64,000 nt of DNA, taken from the NCBI GenBank assembly GCA_016713365.1, contig JADJPG010000035.1:12406-76405 (forward strand), read 5' to 3'. This document shows positions 44,896 to 51,812 of the stretch, one piece after another (position 1 is the first letter of the stretch; the number at the start of each line of letters is the position of its first letter). This DNA is from Verrucomicrobiota bacterium. Lineage in GTDB: Bacteria > Verrucomicrobiota > Verrucomicrobiia > Limisphaerales > JADJPG01. The translations under genes and the position numbers were made by a program. The notes beneath the pieces are model-generated. The model was not told the DNA's origin. It searched no databases and worked only from the letters and a program-made list of their open reading frames with translations.

Positions 44896-45087
44896 ATGGA
44901 CATACCCGGCACACTGATAGTCGTTGCTTCGATTGCGGCGTTCGCGACCTTTCTCGTCCGACGGCTGCTTCGTAAGCCGCAGTTGCGTGAGGCTGAGATT
45001 GTTAATCGTGACGCTGAATCGGTTGCTGTCCCTCCTATTCGCCGCATCGCACGTCATCGAGATACGGACGACGATTCAGAAGAATAG
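44896..45087 (+). CDS. Small membrane protein
   Basis: 63 residues: one membrane helix (GTLIVVASIAAFATFLV), a basic segment (RRLLRKP) and an acidic end (DTDDDSEE). It starts 18 bases after the previous stop. Plausible but no family support. Confidence 0.45.
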   Translation: MDIPGTLIVVASIAAFATFLVRRLLRKPQLREAEIVNRDAESVAVPPIRRIARHRDTDDDSEE

Positions 45088-45133
45088 CTGCTGGCTGTTC
45101 GTTCTTCCCGTTATTGGCTGACTGAGTGTAAAC

Positions 45134-45358
45134 ATGCCCGGAAGCGTCATAGGTGAACTGCTGCTCCGACCAATATTGGAGGTCGTTTTCCATGTTGTCG
45201 CGTATTATATCGGGCGAGTCGTCGTAACCATTGTCACACTGGGCAGCGTAGCGTGTGACCGCATCACGGCCGATACGCCGCGGAGCAAGTTGAGATGGGG
45301 AGGTTCCTTTCATCGGCGCGGCAGCCGGATCTACCTGACTCCGAAGCGACTTCAGTGA
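45134..45358 (+). CDS. Small membrane protein, possibly frameshifted at the C-terminus
   Basis: 74 residues with a membrane helix (EVVFHVVAYYIGRVVVTIVTLG), a pattern seen in short bacterial membrane proteins of unknown function. After RRGSRIYL the frame ends quickly. A one-base shift gives DSEATSVIGLIAVALAVG, a second helix that fits the expected family layout but then runs antisense into mnmE to 45609. Low confidence for the exact end. Confidence 0.45.
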   Translation: MPGSVIGELLLRPILEVVFHVVAYYIGRVVVTIVTLGSVACDRITADTPRSKLRWGGSFHRRGSRIYLTPKRLQ

Positions 45359-45453
45359 TTGGGCTGATTGCCGTCGCACTCGCGGTTGGGGAGCGTTTTC
45401 CTGATTCGATCTTGGATAAACTAAGCAGTTCGCCGCCAGGAAGGATGGGAAAT

Positions 45454-46851
45454 CTACTTCCCAATACAAAACTGGCTGAAGATCGAATCCAGCAGATCCT
45501 CCGTCGACGTCTTCCCGACAATCTCTCCGACCGCGTTCGCCGCAATGCGCAGTTCCATCGCCGGCAGCTCCAGCGTCAGTCCGGTCCGCAGCGCATCCAA
45601 CGTTCGTAGCACCGATTCCCGCGCGCGCTTCAGCGCCTCCTGATGCCGCGCGTTGATCATCACCTGCAACATCTCCGCGCGAATCTCGCCGGACCAAAGG
45701 CATTCCTTGATCGCGTCCTTCAGTGTCTCCAGGCCTGCGCCCGTCACGCAACTCACTGCGACCGGCATTACGCCGAACTCATCCGGAATCTTCAGCTGCC
45801 CGGCCTGATCCGATTTGTTACGCACGAGAATCCGCTTCTTGTCTGCGAACTCGCGCAGCAGCAGTTCGTCGGAGGGCGTCAGCGGCTCGCTGCCATCCAG
45901 CACGTGTAAGATTAACTCCGCCTTCGCCAGCGATTCACGGCTGCGCCGGATGCCTTCCGCCTCAATCTCATCGCCCGCATCGCGCAAACCCGCCGTGTCG
46001 ATGAACACCACTGGCAGTCCGCGAATGTTCGCCGTCTCTTCGATGGTATCTCGCGTTGTGCCGGGCGTAGCCGAGACGATGGCGCGGTCGTGCCCGAGCA
46101 GTTGATTCAGCAAACTCGACTTGCCCGCGTTCGGCCGGCCGATGATTGCCGCGCGCACGCCGCGCCGGAGAATCTGTCCTTCGTTCGCCGTCCGGAGCAG
46201 CGTGTCCATGAACTCCACCGCGCGCGCGAGCCGTTTCAGCAGCTGGTCCTTGGTGTCCGGCGCGATGTCTTCGTCCGGGAAATCGATGTGCGCCTCGATG
46301 TGCGCCAGCGTCTTCACCAAATCATCCCGCAACTGCTCAATCCGTTGCGACAGTTTGCCGGCGAGCTGTTCATTCGCCGCGGACAACGCCAGCTCGGTGC
46401 GCGCATGAATCAAATCCGCCACCGCCTCGGCCTGCGCGAGATCAATGCGGCCGTTGAGAAAGGCGCGTTTGGTGAACTCGCCCGGTTCCGCCAGGCGCGC
46501 GCCGTTTTCGAGCAGCAGATCGAGAATCGTTTTCGCGACGAGCAAACCGCCGTGACACGAGATTTCGACGACGTGTTCGCGCGTAAAGGTTCGCGGCGCG
46601 CGCATGACGGCAACCAGCACTTCATCCAACACCCGGCCAGCGCGTTCGATGTGGCCGTAGTGAATCGTGTGGGTGTCCGCCGCTGAAGGTTTCACCGAGG
46701 ATTTCCCGACCGGCACGAAGCATTTATCTGCCACTGCCAACGCATCGGCACCGGAAAGCCGCAGCACGGCCAGTCCGCCTTCGCCGAGGGGAGTCGCGAT
46801 CGCCGCGATGGTGTCGTGAAGTAGCACGGGAGATTTGGTGACCTCGGTCAA
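45454..46851 (-). CDS. mnmE: tRNA uridine-5-carboxymethylaminomethyl modification GTPase
   Basis: 465 residues. With MnmG it modifies U34 of tRNAs reading NNA/NNG codons, including tRNA-Gln(UUG) found here. N-terminal folate-binding domain (DTIAAIATPLGEGGLAVLRLSG), helical domain with the inserted G domain (IIGRPNAGKSSLLNQLL, DTAGLRDAGDEIEAEGI, VRNKSD) and the invariant C-terminus FCIGK. Complete. Confidence 0.97.
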   Translation of the reverse strand: MTEVTKSPVLLHDTIAAIATPLGEGGLAVLRLSGADALAVADKCFVPVGKSSVKPSAADTHTIHYGHIERAGRVLDEVLVAVMRAPRTFTREHVVEISCHGGLLVAKTILDLLLENGARLAEPGEFTKRAFLNGRIDLAQAEAVADLIHARTELALSAANEQLAGKLSQRIEQLRDDLVKTLAHIEAHIDFPDEDIAPDTKDQLLKRLARAVEFMDTLLRTANEGQILRRGVRAAIIGRPNAGKSSLLNQLLGHDRAIVSATPGTTRDTIEETANIRGLPVVFIDTAGLRDAGDEIEAEGIRRSRESLAKAELILHVLDGSEPLTPSDELLLREFADKKRILVRNKSDQAGQLKIPDEFGVMPVAVSCVTGAGLETLKDAIKECLWSGEIRAEMLQVMINARHQEALKRARESVLRTLDALRTGLTLELPAMELRIAANAVGEIVGKTSTEDLLDSIFSQFCIGK

Positions 46852-46852
46852 C

Positions 46853-47500
46853 TTACTGATGACCGTGGCAGTTGCCGCGCGCGTTTTCGACTTCGCGACC
46901 TTGCAGGAAGAGCCGGGCCTTTTCGTAGCTCTTCTTGTGCAGGTAATGCAGCAGCGACGGATCGGCGTCGCGCGGCAGCTGGCGGGTCAATTCATCGATG
47001 CGGGAAAACATGGCGACGAGGTTCGGCTTGGGGTTCGCCGTCGCCATGGACGACACGGCGCGCTCCAACTCCAGCAGCGCATCCAGGATGTTCTGTTCCG
47101 TTCCAGTCATGAGCGATGGATAGCGCGGCGGCGCCGCGAAACCAAGTTGAAAGCCAGCTTCAGCGTGCTGCCGGCGTTCTGTCGGTAGAGCGAGCGGAAC
47201 TACGATCGACGTATTCCGACCGGGAGCTGCGGCATCCACCAGCGCTGCTGCGCCAGCCGCGCCCGCACTGGGCTGCTCTTTAAGTCCCGGTATGAGCGCC
47301 GCGACACAAGGAATACCAACAATCCACATTGAATGACGGTCAAGGCGTGCCAATCCGATGCTCGCGAGCGTGAGCACCGCACAGTAGAGGACTCCCCAGT
47401 GAGCAACTGCACGCAGTCTCGCATCTACCGCCATCGTGACTCCCAGCAGAGTCGACAGGAGCACGAAGGTGACGAGCGTTATTCGGATCGGTCGATGCAA
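46853..47500 (-). CDS. Hypothetical protein; membrane part joined to a small conserved-looking domain
   Basis: 215 residues. The first ~75 residues have three hydrophobic helices (ITLVTFVLLSTLLGVTMAV, LYCAVLTLASIGLA, WIVGIPCVAALIPGL), then a low-complexity Ala/Gly linker. From Met at 47110 follows an 85-residue helical domain (TEQNILDALLELERAVSSM ... LHYLHKKSYEKARLFLQG) that could be a gene of its own, ending one base before mnmE. Either a real fusion or two genes merged; I cannot tell. No recognised family. Confidence 0.6.
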   Translation of the reverse strand: MHRPIRITLVTFVLLSTLLGVTMAVDARLRAVAHWGVLYCAVLTLASIGLARLDRHSMWIVGIPCVAALIPGLKEQPSAGAAGAAALVDAAAPGRNTSIVVPLALPTERRQHAEAGFQLGFAAPPRYPSLMTGTEQNILDALLELERAVSSMATANPKPNLVAMFSRIDELTRQLPRDADPSLLHYLHKKSYEKARLFLQGREVENARGNCHGHQ

Positions 47501-47530
47501 TGACTTTGCCGGAATGCCTCAGGAACAACT

Positions 47531-48031
47531 TCAGCCCAACGACTTATAAATCACATTCGCGGTGAACAACAGCATCATGGCGACGCAGCAGGCCAGCTTG
47601 CCAATGGCGCCCGCGAGCAGGCCAAGCGTGGCGCCGACGCCAGCCTTGGACGCCTCTTTCCATTCGCGTCCTCCCGCCATTTCGAACAGCGCCGCGCCGA
47701 TGAATGGTCCGAGCAGGATGCCTGGCAGGTTGAAAAACAGTCCGATCAGCCCGCCTACGATCGCACCCACTGCGCCGCGCCAGGTCGCTCCCAGTCGTTT
47801 CGCGCCATACATGCTGGCCGCGTAATCCACCACAAGGGAAATGACCGTGAACACTCCGAGCACGCCGATGACCCACCACGCCGCACCTGCCGGACCGAAG
47901 TAGAGCTTGTGCGCCAGAGCCCCGATGAACACCAGCGGCGTGCTGGGCAACCCAGGCAGAATGCTGCCCGCCACCCCGATGCACATCAGGAGCAGTGCGA
48001 AAACCAGTCCGAGAACTTGCTCTGTCGTCAT
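47531..48031 (-). CDS. DUF456-family membrane protein
   Basis: 166 residues with five or six helices. The pattern GVAGSILPGLPSTPLVFIGAL near the start and the Gly-rich GAVGAIVGGLIGLFFNLPGILLGPFIGA are typical of DUF456. Function unknown in the family. The gene lies on the same strand as mnmE and the hypothetical between them. Confidence 0.85.
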   Translation of the reverse strand: MTTEQVLGLVFALLLMCIGVAGSILPGLPSTPLVFIGALAHKLYFGPAGAAWWVIGVLGVFTVISLVVDYAASMYGAKRLGATWRGAVGAIVGGLIGLFFNLPGILLGPFIGAALFEMAGGREWKEASKAGVGATLGLLAGAIGKLACCVAMMLLFTANVIYKSLG

Positions 48032-48259
48032 GGCTGCAACATAGCGGTGACCGTCTGCGGCACACTTACAATTTCCAGAGGGATTTCAAGGTCTGCTGGG
48101 GTTTTCTCACCGGCTGGAACGCGGGACGGCCAGAGCTTCGCGGCTGCGACGGCGGAACAATCAGTTCGATGGATGAACAGGAAGAATCGCACCCTAGGAA
48201 ATCCCACTTTACAGGAATCCGTTTGCGGTTAGGCTCACCCCAACAATCTAACTGACTCT

Positions 48260-48742
48260 ATGCGAATCGCTGTTTCACTCCTCGCCTTGGCCGCAGTGGC
48301 GGCACTTACCGGTTGCGCTGGTCCCGAGCAAAAGTTCGGTCGCGGCATGAATAATATCACCGAAATCGTCCGCGGTGGCGAGATGCGTCGCTCCATTGAG
48401 CAGACGACCCTCTGGGACGGCCCGACGCAGGGCGCGACGACCGGCTGGGCACGCGGTTTCACCCGCACGATGGCCCGCACCGGCATCGGTCTCTACGAAG
48501 TCGTCACCTTCCCGCTTCCGCCCTACCGCCCGGTGATGGCCCAGAAAGGCCCGCTTTATCCCGATCCGTCCGTGGCGACCCGCAAGCCGACATGGGGTGG
48601 CCTAGAACTTCCGGAAAATCCCGCTCGTCCCGCCAGCGAATCGCTGCGCTTCCCGGATAATGGCATCTTCGACACGGACGACCAGCTGGGCTTCAGCGGT
48701 GGTGCGATCGGTTTCGGTAACCGTTTCTCGGTCTTCGAGTAA
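48260..48742 (+). CDS. TIGR04073-like exosortase-associated lipoprotein
   Basis: 160 residues. Lipoprotein signal (LLALAAVAALTGC). The mature part follows the pattern I associate with TIGR04073: KFGRGMNNITEIVRGGEMRR, TTGWARGFTRTMARTGIGLYEVVTFPLPPY, and an end near IFDTDDQLGFSGG ... NRFSVFE. That family is found mostly in genomes with exosortase systems; no exosortase gene is in this window. Function unknown. Confidence 0.85.
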   Translation: MRIAVSLLALAAVAALTGCAGPEQKFGRGMNNITEIVRGGEMRRSIEQTTLWDGPTQGATTGWARGFTRTMARTGIGLYEVVTFPLPPYRPVMAQKGPLYPDPSVATRKPTWGGLELPENPARPASESLRFPDNGIFDTDDQLGFSGGAIGFGNRFSVFE

Positions 48743-48775
48743 CTGACCTTCGCGAATTTTTCGCTCAACTTGCGC

Positions 48776-48810
48776 AAGGCGCTGGCTTAACTTGCCGGCG
48801 CCTTTTGCTT
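48776..48810 (+). terminator. Hairpin between the lipoprotein gene and ispE
   Basis: Eleven-base stem AAGGCGCTGGC (48776-48786) and GCCGGCGCCTT (48794-48804) with one G-T pair and loop TTAACTT, followed by TTGCTTT. It ends only 7 bases before the ispE ATG, so it also occupies the place of a ribosome binding site. Confidence 0.75.
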
Positions 48811-48811
48811 T

Positions 48812-49687
48812 ATGTCGCACACGCTGGAAAAGAATTCGCCCTGCAAGGTCAACCTGCTGCTGAACATCCTCGGCAAGCGCCCGGATGGCTTTCACGAGCT
48901 GGAAACCATCATGCAGCCGGTGAACTTGTGCGACCGGCTGGCCTTCACGCGCGGCGGCTCCGGCATCACGCTGACGTGCACTGAGCCAACGCTCCCGACG
49001 GATGCGAGCAATCTCGTCTATCGCGCCGCCGCAGCGTTTCTCGCGCAGGCAAAGATCGCGGATGGCGTGGCGATTCATCTCGAGAAGCAGATTCCCATGG
49101 CGGCGGGACTCGGCGGCGGCAGCGGCAATGCCGCAACTACGCTGCTGGCCTTGAACGAACTCTTCGGCTCCCCGCTCACGCTCGCGCAACTGGATGCCAT
49201 CGCGGCTTCGCTCGGCTCAGACATTCCCTTCTTCCTGCAAGACAAGCCGGCGCTGGCGGTCGGACGCGGCGAAAAGGTCACGTCACTGGCGCCTTTCGCC
49301 GCGCTACGCGGCACGGCGTTCCTGCTGATTCACCCCGGATTCGGCATTGCCACCGCTTGGGCCTACAAAGAACTGGCTCGTTTCCCAGCAGCCTTGAACG
49401 GCGAACCCGGCCGTGCGGAGAAGCTGGTCGCGCTGCTGAATAGCGCGGATCTCACGGTGGCTGGCGCTGCGTTCTACAACTCCCTCGAAGCCCCCGCGCT
49501 CGACAAGTATCCCTTGCTCGCGCTCTATCAGGAATTCCTCCGGGCCAACGGCGCGGCGGCGGCGCTGATGTCCGGCAGCGGCTCGACGACCTTCGCCATC
49601 GCTCGCTCGGAAGCCGACGCGCAGCGACTGCAGGAGTTGGTCAAGGGCAAGTTCGGCCCGTGCTGGACGGCAGTAGTGCCTGTGTAG
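48812..49687 (+). CDS. ispE: 4-diphosphocytidyl-2-C-methyl-D-erythritol kinase
   Basis: 291 residues. GHMP kinase of the MEP isoprenoid pathway. KNSPCKVNLLLNILGKRPDGFHELET at the start, the ATP loop PMAAGLGGGSGNAATTLLALN, LGSDIPFFL with the catalytic Asp, and MSGSGSTTFAIA near the end. Complete. No Shine-Dalgarno; a terminator-like hairpin sits just upstream. Confidence 0.96.
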   Translation: MSHTLEKNSPCKVNLLLNILGKRPDGFHELETIMQPVNLCDRLAFTRGGSGITLTCTEPTLPTDASNLVYRAAAAFLAQAKIADGVAIHLEKQIPMAAGLGGGSGNAATTLLALNELFGSPLTLAQLDAIAASLGSDIPFFLQDKPALAVGRGEKVTSLAPFAALRGTAFLLIHPGFGIATAWAYKELARFPAALNGEPGRAEKLVALLNSADLTVAGAAFYNSLEAPALDKYPLLALYQEFLRANGAAAALMSGSGSTTFAIARSEADAQRLQELVKGKFGPCWTAVVPV

Positions 49688-49778
49688 GAGCCGCGCGAAG
49701 CGGTTGGCGGACTTTCCCTCTCGACAGGTCGGAGGTGTTACGTTTTCCTTTGCGGGATTTCGTTTTGAACTGAACTCG

Positions 49779-51575
49779 ATGAACGCAGAACAATTCGCCA
49801 AAGCCAAGGCGCTCGGCTTTTCCGACCGCCAGATCGCCCACCTGACCGGCACCACTGAGGACGCCGTGCGCGCCGAGCGCAAGAAGATCGGTCTTGTCCC
49901 GAGCTACCGGCTGGTGGACACCTGCGCGGCCGAGTTCGAAGCCTACACGCCCTATTACTATTCCACCTACGATCGCGGCGACGACGAGGTGAAGGGCAAC
50001 GTGGCGAAGAAGGTGATGATTCTCGGCGGCGGCCCGAATCGCATCGGTCAGGGCATCGAGTTCGATTACTGCTGCGTTCACGCGGCGTTCGCGCTCAAGG
50101 AAGATGGCTTCGAGACCATCATGGTGAACTCGAACCCGGAAACCGTTTCCACCGACTACGACACGAGCGACAAACTGTTCTTCGAGCCGCTCACGCTGGA
50201 AGACGTGCTGCACATTTACGAACGCGAGAAGTGCTGGGGCGCCATCGCGCAATTCGGCGGGCAGACGCCGCTGAATCTCGCGCTCGGTTTGCAGAAGAAC
50301 GGCGTGAACATCATCGGCACCTCGCCGCAGAGCATCGAGATCGCCGAGGACCGCAAGCTGTTCGCGGCGATGCTGGACAAGCTGAACATTCCCCAGCCGC
50401 CGAACGGCACGGCCACGACCGTCGAGGAAGCCCTCGTCATCGCCAAGCGGCTGACCTACCCCGTGCTCGTGCGTCCGTCATTCGTGCTCGGCGGGCGGGC
50501 GATGCAAATCGTCTTCTCCGAGCAGGAGCTGCGCGATTACTTCCACCACAACGCCGCGCTGGAGGCTTCGCCCGAACGGCCCGTGCTCGTGGACAAGTTC
50601 CTCGAAGACGCGACCGAAGTGGACGTGGATTGCATCACGGACGTGGGCCAGTTCAGCGATCCGAAGCAGGGCACGATCGTCATCGGCGGCATGCTGGAGC
50701 ACATCGAGTTCGCGGGCGTTCACTCCGGCGACGCCGCGATGGTGCTGCCGCCGCACACGCTCTCGCAGAAGGCCATCGATACCATCCGCGAATACACCCA
50801 CGCGATGGCGCGTGAGCTGAAGGTGATCGGCCTGATGAACGTGCAATACGCCGTGAAGGGCGAAACCGTTTACGTCCTCGAAGTGAACCCACGCGCGTCG
50901 CGCACCGTGCCGTTCGTCTCGAAGGCGATTGGCCGACCGCTCGCGAAGCTGGCGGCGAAGGTCATGGCCGGCAAGACGCTCAAGGAACTCGGCTTCACCG
51001 AAGAGATCTGGACGAAGTATTGGGCGGTAAAGGAGTCGGTGTTTCCGTTCAACCGCTTCCACGGCCAGGACATTTTGCTCTCGCCGGAAATGCGTTCCAC
51101 CGGCGAAGTCATGGGTCTCGACGCCGATCTCGGCATCGCCTACGCGAAGTCGCAGATGGCTGCGAACTCACCGCTCCCGACCAAGGGCCGCGTGTTCATC
51201 AGCGTCAGCGACGCGCACAAGAAGGACGTGCCAGCCGTCGCGAAGGAGTTCATCGACCTCGGCTTCGACCTCATCGCCACTGGCGGCACGGCTTCCGTCA
51301 TCGAGAAGGCCGGTCTGAAGGTGGAACGCATCTTCAAACTCGCGGAGGGCCGTCCGAACGCGCTCGATCTGCTGAAGAACCGCGAGATCCAGCTCGTCAT
51401 CAACACGCCCGCCGGCCAGACGCCGCGCGCGGACGAGGTGAAGATTCGCACCACGGCGGTCTACACCGGCACGCCGATCATGACGACTCTGAGTGGCGCG
51501 AAAGCCGCCGCCCTCGGCATCGCGGCATTGAAGAAGAACGGTTACGCGGTGAAAACCGTGCAGGAGTATCACTGA
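49779..51575 (+). CDS. carB: Carbamoyl-phosphate synthase large subunit, C-terminal half (split CarB)
   Basis: 598 residues from the ATG at 49779. It begins inside the oligomerisation domain (AKALGFSDRQIAHLTGTTED ... RLVDTCAAEFEAYTPYYYST), continues with the second ATP-grasp half (MILGGGPNRIGQGIEFDYCC, VNSNPETVSTDYDTSDKLFF, LEVNPRASRTVPFVSKAIG), and ends with the MGS-like allosteric domain (VFISVSDAHKKDVP, IATGGTASVIEKAG). The N-terminal half, with the first ATP-grasp domain, is absent; ispE lies upstream. Split carB genes are known in Aquifex and some archaea. The in-frame codons from 49704 to 49778 show no CarB homology, so this is a real gene start. Confidence 0.93.
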   Translation: MNAEQFAKAKALGFSDRQIAHLTGTTEDAVRAERKKIGLVPSYRLVDTCAAEFEAYTPYYYSTYDRGDDEVKGNVAKKVMILGGGPNRIGQGIEFDYCCVHAAFALKEDGFETIMVNSNPETVSTDYDTSDKLFFEPLTLEDVLHIYEREKCWGAIAQFGGQTPLNLALGLQKNGVNIIGTSPQSIEIAEDRKLFAAMLDKLNIPQPPNGTATTVEEALVIAKRLTYPVLVRPSFVLGGRAMQIVFSEQELRDYFHHNAALEASPERPVLVDKFLEDATEVDVDCITDVGQFSDPKQGTIVIGGMLEHIEFAGVHSGDAAMVLPPHTLSQKAIDTIREYTHAMARELKVIGLMNVQYAVKGETVYVLEVNPRASRTVPFVSKAIGRPLAKLAAKVMAGKTLKELGFTEEIWTKYWAVKESVFPFNRFHGQDILLSPEMRSTGEVMGLDADLGIAYAKSQMAANSPLPTKGRVFISVSDAHKKDVPAVAKEFIDLGFDLIATGGTASVIEKAGLKVERIFKLAEGRPNALDLLKNREIQLVINTPAGQTPRADEVKIRTTAVYTGTPIMTTLSGAKAAALGIAALKKNGYAVKTVQEYH

Positions 51576-51605
51576 GCAACCGCTCGATTTCCCCCCAGCT
51601 TACCG

Positions 51606-51638
51606 AAACGCCGGCCTTCGAGCCGGCGTTTTGCTTTT
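51606..51638 (+). terminator. Intrinsic terminator after carB
   Basis: Nine-base stem AACGCCGGC (51607-51615) and GCCGGCGTT (51622-51630), loop CTTCGA, followed by TTGCTTTT. Separates carB from the secreted-protein genes. Confidence 0.9.
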
Positions 51639-51812
51639 CCGAGCGACGTGCTGATCGGCGTTCGTCATCCCTCGCCAGTCTCGCCCGAAAGTTCCACCCG
51701 CCTTCTGTAATAGTCCTCCCCCGGTTTCTTCTTTGTGAGTGGACGGTTATCGCGCCAGCCCGTGAGGGCGAACGGATTCCGGACCGGAAACAACGACAAC
51801 TCACAAAAGACT

